From positions 1-15,794 of the forward strand of contig JANBPT010001047.1 in NCBI GenBank assembly GCA_027575765.1: a stretch of 15,794 nucleotides of DNA. Direction: 5' to 3'. The notes under the pieces were generated by a model. The model made no database searches, was not told the origin of the DNA, and saw nothing but the letters and a program-made list of their open reading frames with translations. Below, one piece after another: positions 1 to 9,071 of this stretch (positions are counted from its first letter, which is position 1; every line of letters starts with the position of its first letter). Source of the DNA: Tieghemiomyces parasiticus. Lineage: Eukaryota > Kickxellomycota > Dimargaritomycetes > Dimargaritales > Dimargaritaceae. A program made the translations under genes and the position numbers.

Positions 1-690
1 CCCACGTGTCCTTCAGCCTGGCTGCAACATAGGTCGAGTGACCCTCCTCCGCTTGAATAAAGCGAGTGCCTTCCCTGCCCTTTGACAGTACCTTACCCGC
101 CGCGCTACTAGTAAGTCAAGTCGCAGCCGCCAACGGGGAACGCATCGAAACCGCTACCAAATGCAGCGTGGTAGGCTTTAGACCCCGACCCTGCAGCCAT
201 TCGGTTCAGGCGGTGCCCTGTATGACATGCAGCCAATAGCTGCAACCGACTGGTCCGCCCGCGGCAATCCGTCGGCAGCCAATAGAAAGGACGGTGAGTA
301 TTAGAGCACCGAAGGGCCACCCTCTTCTGGACTAAGTCAGGGACGAGGCCAACGCACGCGTGTCGATCCACCGGAACCCAATGTCCCATGGTAATGGTCT
401 ATTCGCGGGCCAGGGGTATTTGTCACGGAATCGAGACGGCACCGGCCTTTAGAGCGAGGTAAAAAGGTCAAACAATCCTACGAGAGCCCTGCACGGCCAA
501 CCAACAGCGTGGCGATTCTACCCATACGACCAGGGTGGATCCTGATCACCCCACCCCCACGACCTGCGCTGGTGGACCATCAGTAGCGTACTGATACCCG
601 AGTGTACGTCGCCTGCTTTGCAGGCTCAGCATTGGCGGTGCCCGAATAGCCCCTCAAAACTGCTCACCCATACCTTCGAATCGCCAGCCT
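1..690. other. No recognisable gene
   Basis: All six frames are broken by stops. The longest open stretch is an antisense run of about 93 codons at 108-389 with no recognisable motif, no signal peptide and no plausible splice partner. No tRNA, repeat or transposon signature was seen. The right end of this stretch leads into the promoter of the secreted-peptide gene at 875. Confidence 0.6.
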
Positions 691-694
691 CAGT

Positions 695-738
695 TCGCAT
701 GGGTTGGTGCATATGGGGGAGAGTTACGCGTATAAATA
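695..738 (+). promoter_or_regulatory. Promoter of secreted-peptide gene 1: TCGCATG box plus TATA box
   Basis: A TATA box (TATAAATA, 731-738) lies 144 nt upstream of the ATG at 875. A TCGCATGGGTTG box at 695-706 lies 168 nt upstream of the ATG. The same box, with one base different, sits 172 nt upstream of the ATG of the paralogue on the minus strand (10719-10730). The bases before the TATA are also alike: TTACGCG here and CTATGCGAT there. Two unlinked paralogues sharing this layout supports a real core promoter plus a candidate activator site. The factor is unknown. Confidence 0.65.
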
Positions 739-749
739 GGTCGCCTACC

Positions 750-874
750 GCGCACCTCTTTCAACCAAATCATTATCTACAGCTCTACTTCTCACTCACC
801 TACTGACCTACCAGCCCAACCTACTTTACACCACCGTAACCCACCGTCTTCCCCCTCCTCTTAATCTCCTCAAC
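750..874 (+). promoter_or_regulatory. C/T-rich 5' leader of secreted-peptide gene 1
   Basis: The transcript strand between the TATA box and the ATG is dominated by C, T and A, with almost no G (for example CCGTCTTCCCCCTCCTC just before the start). Such leaders are typical of strongly expressed fungal genes. The start context is CAACATGG. The transcription start cannot be placed from sequence alone. Confidence 0.55.
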
Positions 875-1087
875 ATGGTTTCCTTCCGCCTCGCCTTCGT
901 TGCCGCCGCCCTGGCCACCGCCCTCGTGGCCTCCGCCCTGCCCGCCGAGCACCGTGCCCCGGCCCTCGCCAAGCGCGCAGCCACGACCACCTCTGCCCTC
1001 GCCGTTCCCACTACTGGTACTGGCCTCGGGGGCGGTAGCAACGGTAACGGTGGCGGCATCGGTATGGGCTGGGGTGGCCGGTGGTAA
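875..1087 (+). CDS. Small secreted Gly-rich peptide precursor, 70 aa (family member 1)
   Basis: I do not recognise a described family. Seen in sequence: a signal peptide at residues 1-21 (positive Arg5, Ala/Leu/Val core, cleavage likely around A-S-A|L-P); a short pro-segment with H26 and P29-A-L; a Kex2-type Lys-Arg at 33-34; a Thr/Ala linker at 35-47; and a C-terminal box at 48-70 that starts GTGLGGG, contains NGNGGGIGMG and ends GGRW. There is no cysteine. Cutting after KR would release a 36-residue Gly/Thr-rich peptide. The start is supported by a TATA box and C/T-rich leader, and codons are strongly C/G-ending, unlike the surroundings. The same plan recurs in the minus-strand gene at 10223-10546. 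Inferred role: secreted peptide, such as an effector, signal or antimicrobial; the sequence does not decide which. A single exon is assumed. Confidence 0.8.
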   Translation: MVSFRLAFVAAALATALVASALPAEHRAPALAKRAATTTSALAVPTTGTGLGGGSNGNGGGIGMGWGGRW

Positions 1088-3955
1088 ACGATACCTGCTG
1101 AGCCTGGATCTCTACTCTATACGTTACCTGCCTCTAATATATCTGCTCTTTCATCTAGAGCACTAGACATTTATTTTATGTTACTTTGACCTACGGGACA
1201 CTTTTGATCTCTAGACGTGTGCGTCGACAGTCTTGATGATGCCGACCTGTGCAGGACAGGGTTACTGATGGTCAAAGGCCTCCTCCTCTTGATGACTTGT
1301 CTTAACAGCCGGTTGTTCGAAGTACTGGTCAGAAGTTCTAGTCTCTAGTAATCACAATAAACCTAATCGATAGCCGATTATAATAACCAATTATTCTAAC
1401 AATAGGTGATTGATATATACTATTCATTTCAACGAATTTAAGGTCCGGGTGACATACAATGAGCTGTTTATGGATATATCGGTATACTGGCGATGCCACG
1501 GGTCGCCTACATGAGATCTGGGTATGTGAAGTAGACCATATTGAATCACAGTTAATCCGTCTCAGATTCGATAGAGATCCGGCGGTGGAATTTCTACTAG
1601 CGAGATGAACAACTAAAATACTTATTGTATTCGGTACCGGGCTGTCGTAGGCGGGACCCCCGAGGGGTGATTTATTGCGATACGTGCAAGATAGATAAAT
1701 GGTAAGATTAAGACATTAGTAGTTAGGTTTATGAGCTTCTATAGCCGGAAAATGTGTAGAGGGTCGGGCCTTGATTGGGTCTTGGCGGTTAGTCATGAAG
1801 GGTTCTTGGTAAGTTTGCCATGACCAATCTTAGGTATTAAGAAAGGCAGTGCTTGTTCGTGTGTGGCGTCGCGGTGGCTTGCAGGGTCTGGTAGAATGCC
1901 GACCTTTGGATACCAACACAGGCTGCGGTGCAACTTTTGAGAACAGTCACCTGTGGAATTAGTAGAACACTTCCCTAGTATTACCCGTACTTCCGTCATA
2001 TCAATTACTAAACTGTTAGAGATAGCGGGAAAGTCAAGCTACATAATGTAGATTTAGTGTGGTGAACAGTAGGCTTCTATTTCAAAACTATGACCCCTCG
2101 GATGGTGATATTGCCGGACGGATTCGTACACGGCTTCTTCTTGTTATCTTCCTCATGATGAAGTGACGACCACCGGTTGCGTAGATTACAAGCCCATCCC
2201 ACCTTATTTAAATGATACAGCCACTGAATGAACTCTGGCGCCTAATATAATCCACCGGCGAGGAAGCTCTCTTAGTGGATACAAACGCGCTACCAACTTC
2301 CATATCGTTTACCGATCGCACGCCGGATTAGACTACTTCAACGGCCAGATCCCCTCCCTTAAACATACGTATACTGGATCCCCACACTCGCACCTATATT
2401 ACTTATATGCATCAATAACGATATCCGCCGTTAGCGGTCAACGTGCCAACATATCCAACTATAGTTTAGTCCTAGATTTTATGGCAGAAATCTCTGTTCA
2501 CTGCAGCGTCTTATGTCGGCCGCTTAGTGATTGAGCGTTCGGGATAACTTCTGATGCTCCGAATGCCAGCATGGCCTGCCTATCCTTGGATGGGAGCTGT
2601 AGTTTATCTCGGATAAAGGCCAATGGATCACCCGTAGATTGTGAGGGCTACAGTTGGTGTGCATCAGCCCATTGATTCCTAACGTTCCCCAATAATAGGA
2701 GTGTAAGTCCATAGACCCGCTCTTATTCGCTGTACTTGACTGGGCGGATAGTTTGATAGACTAAGCTGTCGGTTAGCTTCGCCTCGGTGCCTTAACGGAG
2801 TAGGGCTCATTTTTGCGTTGGTTAGTTCCGACTTGAATTTGATGTACAGCCGTCTGCCGAATGGCGATGTATGTAGACTGCCTCGATTTTATTGGATGGT
2901 TAGGGCGTAATTTATAGGGCTCAACGGGTTTAGCCGGATTAGATGGGGCTACCAGTAGACGGCCTGCCCATTTCTGTTTCACAAGGAATGAGGTTGACAA
3001 AACGTCGTTAAGCCGTCGGTAAGTATGCGCCCACATATTTTATGTAGGCAATCGTACACCGTACCAACGGCTTTGCGCCACCTCATGGTAGTGCGGGATA
3101 GAGTGATGTGGCAAATCAGTTTGAAATTGCGGATAACGTATTCCACGGGTCAGATACGGTGAATAGGCCTTCACGGCGGTAAATCGTTTGTCGGCCTGCC
3201 ACTCCTGTCTACCACTGCACCTTGCCAACTCTGGTTAAACAAATCTCCCCTGTAGTGGTAATTCCCAGATAGACCCAACTGCACCGACACCTACGACTAC
3301 TACACAGCATCCTATTAGGCCACCGTAGCTGTTGTCCAACTCTGAATACGGTGGCCCATCTCGGTTATTCAAATTAGCAGCCAGGCGCAGAGGTTGATTT
3401 TTCACCATCGAAACAAATACGTATGGCCTACAGCTCGCATGTCACAGATACCTTTTATGGAAATAAATCCACAAGAGGCTTGATCCAACGGCGGGTGGGA
3501 AGGCGGCCAACCACCTGAGAACCCTCCACGGTCAATCAGGTCAATCCAGGAATGTGGTTGGTAAGAGGGTCTATAATGGTCTGGTACGTAATGTTTTGTA
3601 AATTATTGTGAATACTATAAGATGAGAAGCTTTTGGAAACCGTGAACCGGACCAGCTAGATATATAATGTAGGCCAAATGCTAAAACGACAAATGGGCAA
3701 GTATGCGACCAGCCCCCTCGCCCTTTTCTTTGGTGGGCGGAGTCCTTCTATAGCCCAGTGGTCCGAGAATCAGCTTAGCCGTTATCGGCCGGTGGAGCTG
3801 AGCGAGCCTACCCTATGACCAACTGGTATCGCTTAGGGTCCGGGTAATCCATGACCTCACGTCTCGCCTTCCCCCTTGGACGGCATATTGAAAATATGCG
3901 GTTCTCCACTGGTTAACTATTGAGACGAGTCCGTTTTGTAGGGAACATCTGAGCT
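1088..3955. other. Long gene-poor stretch
   Basis: The stretch just after the peptide gene (1088-1200) probably holds its 3' UTR; there is an AT-rich run around 1168-1185. A small TGCTCT...AGAGCA stem-loop lies near 1143-1161. Beyond that, frames on both strands are short and show no codon bias towards C/G, unlike the real genes here. An 87-codon ATG-started antisense frame at 2773-3036 is the best of them, but it has no motif and no third-position bias. No transposon, tRNA or tandem repeat was seen. Confidence 0.5.
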
Positions 3956-4856
3956 GTGTCCCCTAAACCACGTCACTACCTCCGAAAGCCAAATTATGAT
4001 GCCAGGAAAGAGATCGTCGAGCACCCTTCCCTTCCCTACTGCCACGGGCGGCCCGGGGAATTGAAAGAAAAGCGGCACTACCATCAAATTGTTGCTCCTA
4101 GCTCCATCTGGCCGTCAGCTGGGCCGGCGCAACTCATTCGCATTGTATATAGTCACCAACCTGATCCTCAAACGCAGGAAGCGGGGTACCGCTTTCCCTC
4201 GTGGCTCTCTACCCAGGGGATGGAAACGACCACTCTCCCGACACCGTTCATTAGAGTCGGAATAAGCAGTTGCCGCTGTCAAATGTAATTGGTTTCCATA
4301 TTCCTTGTCCATCTAAGTGACCTCAGTCTTTCATTTCCACCTCAATTAATAATTATGCTGAAAACTTTAACACGCCTATAATATCGAGAACTTTGGCAGA
4401 CTCCCTGCCCAACGGATGTACCCCGCAGGCTTACCTACCGCAAGCGAGAGTAGATGATAATACCTTGAGGTCTCACTAGACGAAACGGATGGGCTAATTC
4501 TACCCACTACTTCCACCTTATTCGGATACACCATTTCTCAGTTGACCGGCCGCTTAGAATTGGCCTCCTTGTACCGGCCAACCTTATTGTATGACCGTCT
4601 TGGATTATGTTTCTGACACGGCGCGTACGATCGTCAAGCGGCCAAGGTGACTTCTGGGAGCTACAGTCTCCATTTCCTAATACGCCCTAGCTCGATGACC
4701 TCTAATTGTACATTCTGTGTTCACGCCGAAAAGTCTACGCCTGTGTGCTTACCGGACAGTGTCTTCCAGTGGTCTGGCACTGGGTTCGTGACGGAAGAGA
4801 TATAGGGAATAATAACATAAGGTGTATTCGTCACATATACCCTATGTTTCACGAAT
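3956..4856. other. Gene-poor stretch with one unassigned open frame
   Basis: A 110-codon frame at 3956-4288 (+) opens on GTG, not ATG, and encodes a basic, Pro/His-rich sequence with no recognised domain. Without an ATG, splice partner or promoter I do not call it. The rest is stop-rich and AT-rich. The right end runs into the TATA box of the relic peptide gene. Confidence 0.45.
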
Positions 4857-4993
4857 TTTATACATAGGTAACCCTTAGAGCGCCCTTCTTAAACTCTCAC
4901 CATCCCTTCCAACGAACACAATCCCGTTGCTACCGACATTAACCTCGCCTAAGCCACCTCTTCCGGCTCCCTCCTCCGCCTAACAGCTCCGCT
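4857..4993 (+). promoter_or_regulatory. Probable relic promoter and C/T-rich leader of the decayed peptide gene
   Basis: A TATA-like TTTTATACATA lies at 4857-4867, followed by a run rich in C and T (4870-4990) that ends at an ATA codon at 4994. The TATA-to-start distance is about 135 nt, close to the 144 and 156 nt of the two intact genes. The flanks also match gene 1: CACGAATTTTATACATAGG here and TACGCGTATAAATAGG there. The upstream TCGCATG box is degraded; only TTCG remains near 4827-4830. Confidence 0.45.
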
Positions 4994-5235
4994 ATAATTT
5001 CTATTCAATTCCCATTCGCTGCTACCGTTTTGACCTCCACTCTTGTGGCCTCCCTCCAGCCTGTTGGGCACCCTACTTTGGTCCAACCAAACATGGTCTT
5101 AGTCAAGGCCATCTCCTGGATGAAGAGAGCCGCCAAGGTGTTTACCCACACTCCAACGCCTACGACCTGAAGCTTGGTTTCTCGAAGGGGCAACGCCGAT
5201 ATCGGCCGTACTTCTGGTTTGGACTTCGACATGCA
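4994..5235 (+). pseudogene. Decayed copy of the secreted Gly-rich peptide gene, start codon ATG to ATA
   Basis: The frame from 4994 gives 58 codons that align without gaps to the first 23 residues of the gene at 875. Ser3, Phe8, Ala10, Leu13, Leu17, Val18, Ala19, Ser20 and Pro23 are identical, and His26 also aligns. It then reads H-P-T-L, matching H-P-A-L of the paralogue at 10223, and later K-R-A-A (residues 44-47) before a Thr/Pro run and TGA at 5168-5170. Position 1 is ATA, so normal initiation is lost. After the stop, a remnant of the Gly box is visible (GGCAACG...ATCGG near 5189-5205). In another frame, F-W-F-G-L-R (5212-5229) matches the C-terminal L-R-F-G-S-R of the 107-aa paralogue. 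At least one frameshift plus a stop separate the two ends. The preceding TATA box and C/T-rich leader fit the family layout. Confidence 0.6.
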
Positions 5236-6101
5236 CTGGTCAACGATAAATAACCCTTTCAGCTTCGAGTGCAACTTGGTTGTGCCACTCCATCCTGACC
5301 CTGCCACGGTCTACATTTCAGCGACCGTGTTACATAGATAGCGGTGCACATGTACCACGTATTTGCTATCAGTACAAGGGGAAGGCGAGGTCGGAATTTC
5401 GATCTAGCCGCCAACGCAATAGGTTATACTAGTTGGCCCTTCTCTACGATGTTACAGCCTTAATCAATTCAGCTTAAACCTGCGCTATGGGGGCTATCCA
5501 TCGGAAGGATGATATACGGCCGTTCAACTCTTAAGGAGTTAACGATGTTTGGATAGAAAGAGAGAGGGCCAACGTTCTCAAACGTCTAGGCCCACCAATT
5601 ACTGGCCAAATCAATCGAACCGGGTCATTGACACGGCTTGATCGAGTCGACCTGTTAGTTTAACCATGGTAGCGGGTGAGGCTTAAAGTGGAGCTGTTCG
5701 ACCTTGAATACACCACAGCACAATGGGGTGCTGTCATACCACCTGTGGCGCCCAGCGCTGTATGCCATCCTGCCGCAGCTATGATGCGGGTGGAGTCAAT
5801 ATGGTGTTTGCGAACGGAAAAAATAATAATTAGTCGCACACCTGCGTCGACCGCAGCCCTGTCCTTCACTAGACACTGCTATCCCGCCTTGGACTGCAGG
5901 GAATGTAAAGATGGGCCGCCGACGAGCGTTAACTCAACTGGCACCAACCAACCAGAACACATTCCGGCTGGCGATTTACTACCTGTTGCTGCACCATTTC
6001 CGTCGTACCTAAGTTGGCACTCATTGATTGACTGAGACTCTTCCGCCCAGGCCTGCAACATAGTCCACCTACCCAATTCACACCCACCCCCTTTCGTTTA
6101 T
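5236..6101. other. Intergenic; promoter region of the UBE2T-like gene at the right end
   Basis: No gene was recognised. A 119-codon frame at 5676-6035 opens on GTG and shows no domain. The last 60-70 bases before 6102 are C/T-rich (CACCCACCCCCTTTCG just before the ATG), as in the other leaders of this window, but no TATA box is obvious, which suits a housekeeping gene. Confidence 0.5.
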
Positions 6102-7796
6102 ATGGCCGCGGCGCCGCGCCAACTGGTCGCCCGCTTGCGGCGCGAACTGGAGATGCTGACCCGCGACCCGCCGGTAGATGTGGTGTGCTACCCCGAGAAC
6201 GATTCTCTAGTTAGTTTGAAGGCCCATATTAAGGGCCCGAGGGACACCCCGTACGAAGGAGGGTCCTTCGCCCTGCGAGTCTCCATCCCCGACCGGTAAG
6301 CCAAAATAGCTCTTTGGTGCCACCACAGCTACCTATTGATCCACCAGACCCGTTACTAGCTTCGCCAACCACTTTCCAAAACAAAAACCGCCGTACCCAA
6401 GGGCTTTCAAACAATGGGTTCGGTGTGACCGAAGAACACGGGAGCTCAAGTTGGCCATGCCCCACCTAGAGAACCGCGCTAAGCACGGATGGTTGATTCA
6501 AGTCGCCTAAAACCCTGACCATCCAACTGCCGTCGTACGTTAACTTGACCCGGCTGTCGTTACGCCAGCTATCCGTTTGAACCGCCGCAGATCCAGTTTA
6601 TTACGCAAGTATACCACCCTAACATTGACCGCCAGGGTCGGATATGTCTGGATCTGCTCAAAATGCCTCCCAAGGTAAGCCAGAGTGACGGTGCTGGGAC
6701 GACAGACCCCGAAACCCTCATCCCAAGGTGATATAGTATCCGATAATTGGTCCTTCTAGTCCTTAGGTCAACCCTAGTCGTCTTATTACTGACACTTCTG
6801 CCCCTTGCGTTATTTCCATCTTACTAATTGTCGTGGAGGGCGTGCTTTGCCCCATTAGGGCGCATGGAAACCGTCGCTCAACGTGTCTACTGTACTGGCT
6901 TCGCTCCATCTGCTACTCTCGGAGCCCAATCCGAACGACCCGCTGCTGACAGACGTGGTAAGTAGAGCCTCACTTCCCACTGCTTCATTAGGAACGTGCC
7001 TACACCCAACTTCTCTGGTCGGAAAGCAGTCCTCGCCTCAGCGCCGGTGTAAACTAGGGCTGGGAACTCCTGGTCACTTGACATGAATTCTCATAAAACA
7101 CAGCGCTTGGGTATTTTTTTGGTGTGTCTACAACTCTCACTCTCCCAGGCTGCCGAGTTCAAAGAACACCGAACACTGTTTAACGAAAAGGCTAGGCAGT
7201 GCACCCGCCGATACGCCACGGGGGATCCCTCAGAAATCCCTGCTGAGGATCGTGGTGGGGCCGAGCCACCTGCCGAAGAAGCGCCAGCCGAGGCAGCACC
7301 CGTCGCCCCGAATAAGAAGCGCAGCTCATCGCGGATGCGTAGCGGCAATCTCAAACTCAGGTCAGGGCGTGGTACTCACACTCAAGTGAAAATCAAGCCC
7401 GAAAACTCCAATTCCGCTAACGCAAAAATGGTGACCGCACCTGTCGTGGACCGGCCGCCTTCGCCCAAAAGTTACCCGGCAGATCTGGCACCAATTGTAA
7501 GCCCAGTCCCACTTAAAGAAATCCCCCCGATTAAGCCAGCGTCGCCTCTAGGCTCGTCATCACGCTCGGCGTCGCTCTCTCAGTTCCTAGAGACGCCCAT
7601 TCCTGAAGAGTCGCCACCATTGGCCCAGGTGGTAGCATCCTTACCACTACCTTCAGCGGACGCCGTCAATCAGCTGAGACACAGTATCTTTGACGGAATT
7701 CCTGCCTCCACCCCGGCCTCCATCCGTGGGAAGCGTCACCTTCTAAGGCGTAATAAGGCACCTCAGCCACACCCCCACAGAGATTCGTCATTGTAG
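6102..7796 (+). CDS. UBE2T: UBE2T-like ubiquitin-conjugating enzyme E2 (FANCT), four exons
   Basis: Exons 6102-6295, 6569-6674, 6859-6957 and 7149-7796 join to 1047 nt, 348 aa. Introns of 273, 184 and 191 nt have GTAAGC/GTAAGC/GTAAGT donors and CAG/TAG/CAG acceptors; phases match (2, 0, 0). The UBC fold spans about residues 5-156: R-Y-P-F-E-P-P at 65-71, H-P-N at 81-83, catalytic Cys91 in GRICLD, then PPKGAW at 98-103 and SEPNPNDPL at 121-129, which is diagnostic of UBE2T rather than other E2s. Arg65 and Phe68 match human R60 and F63; F63 is known to contact the FANCL RING. Known role: in the nucleus, with FANCL, it monoubiquitinates FANCD2/FANCI in crosslink repair. Human UBE2T has 197 aa; here a disordered Pro/Ser-rich tail of about 190 aa follows, with basic clusters at 188-196 and 327-336 (possible NLS) and I-K-P-E (215-218), a SUMO-site consensus. 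Confidence 0.93.
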
Positions 7797-8430
7797 GATT
7801 GGGTCGGGCCAGTGACCCAATTTATCACGCACAGTGGCATCTTTCCTGTCAACCTTTGACCTTGCAAACAACTTCAAACGCGGCCATGAAATATAATGTA
7901 CTTTACACCAGGCTTTGTCTCACTTTGACCAGACGAGAAATGTATAGCTAAAAACAGTACAAGGTGCGTTAGAGAAGCTCTATTTTACGGTCGTGACGCG
8001 CTCAGAAGTGACTTTCTGAAACACAGGTTGCGTATAATACCCTTCATGTTAGTTACCTCCAACGTTGATTTCGTCGAGGATCAAAGGGAGTGACCGGAGC
8101 TGGGCCGGGCCAGGCCAGCCAAGGTGTCAAGCACCATATGGCTACCACAGAGTCACGTGTCTCATTAACTCCGACCTGTGGAGTTTTTGTGATGGTGGAA
8201 GGCAGCAGTACCGCCAGCGAGGTACACCGAGCCACCGTAGTTACCCGGCTTAATTTCAGGTAATGAACCCTTCAACCTGTCAGAGCCCTCACTTCCACTC
8301 CAAAGGCCTCACCCCCGCTCAACTTTATTCGTCTTCAACCCGGCTAGCTTGGCCACCACATACTCTCCTCGCTTCCTTGGCTGACTCTCCCTCATCACCC
8401 CATCCCCCATTCTGGCAGAATACCTTCTCA
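7797..8430. other. Intergenic between UBE2T-like and GSKIP-like genes; 3' UTR and 5' leader
   Basis: The two genes are in tandem on the plus strand, 634 nt apart. A TATA-like GCGTATAATA occurs near 8031-8040, but it is about 400 nt from the GSKIP start and is not followed by a C/T-rich run. The last 150 bases (about 8285-8430) are C/T-rich and look like a 5' leader. No other gene was seen. Confidence 0.5.
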
Positions 8431-9071
8431 ATGAATGCCGAACGACAGCGACAGGAGTTGGTGGAGTCACTACTACCCTACCAGGAATCCTTCCGGTCAC
8501 ACGACGTCGTCCCATCGCGGGAAATCCGTACCAAAGATTCTACAATCCTGGGCAGTCTAGCCATTCACGACGAGTGCAACTACATCGCCGTGGTCGAAAC
8601 GCTCGAGGGTAGCGTACTGTACATCACTGTCAGTCTGGGCGGATTCCAAGTAGGTTCATCGATACAATACCATGGGCAAGGCGCTTCCCTCCCACAGTTG
8701 CCGTTGTTGGTGCCTTGTCGTCCCATATCCCTGCCACAACGCAGCTAGGCCTTTGTCTCAATGGGCTGCTGCCGCTTAACGTGTTAGCCGAGCATCCTTC
8801 ACCACACACCTGATTACTGACCGGAACTATTGCTCCCCCCTGCTATCTCACCCCCATCCGACTTCTGCAGGTCATTCACCAAACGGGCCCGGCAGACTCC
8901 ATCTCAGCTGAAACCAACTGCCCAAGCAAAGTTAATCATGATGTGATACACGAGGATATAGTGTCTCTCTTAGGTGCCTACAGCCCAAACTTTGCCACGA
9001 CGCGGCTGGACCGGGTCGCGGACGCCCTACGCGCCTGGACTGACACGCAGACTTTTGAAAATGAAGAATGA
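8431..9071 (+). CDS. GSKIP: GSKIP-domain protein (GSK3-beta interaction protein homologue), two exons
   Basis: Exons 8431-8649 and 8871-9071 encode 139 aa, the same length as human GSKIP. The 221-nt intron has a GTAGGT donor, a TACTGAC branch-like site at 8814-8820 and an acceptor in CTTCTGCAG; phase 0. GSKIP-fold signatures: a first strand at 51-56 (Y-I-A-V-V-E), a second strand at 63-75 ending G-G-F-Q-V-I, then H-E-D-I-V-S-L-L at 100-107 with S-P at 111-112, matching the family's H-E-T-V-Y-S-L-L...S-P-A-Y, and an amphipathic helix at 118-129. Known role: human GSKIP binds GSK3-beta through its C-terminal helix and PKA RII through its N-terminal part. The fold also occurs inside CLU proteins, but here ATG and stop define a free-standing protein. 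An upstream in-frame ATG at 8263 would add 56 unconserved residues inside the C/T-rich leader, so 8431 is preferred. The RII-binding part cannot be judged. Confidence 0.85.

Noticed and set aside
407..418. GGCCAGGGGTAT repeated near 10791
   Set aside because: A shared 12-mer is expected several times by chance between 15.8 kb of sequence and itself.
826..1059. 77-codon antisense frame and a second plus frame at 900-1166 over peptide gene 1
   Set aside because: Shadows of the GC-rich real gene: low-complexity Ala/Arg or Pro sequence with no start context or promoter.
3956..4288. 110-codon plus-strand frame
   Set aside because: Opens on GTG, has no domain, no clear codon bias, no promoter and no splice partner.
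5676..6035. 119-codon plus-strand frame upstream of UBE2T
   Set aside because: Non-ATG start, no motif, mixed codon use; it overlaps the likely UBE2T promoter and upstream region.
7083..7148. ATG at 7083 as the start of a separate gene over UBE2T exon 4
   Set aside because: The 66 bases before 7149 end in CTCCCAG and are intron 3. The protein from 7149 continues the UBC fold in frame with exon 3.
8263..8430. Upstream ATG extending GSKIP by 56 residues
   Set aside because: The extra residues come from C/T-rich leader sequence and have no GSKIP counterpart; starting at 8431 gives the family length.
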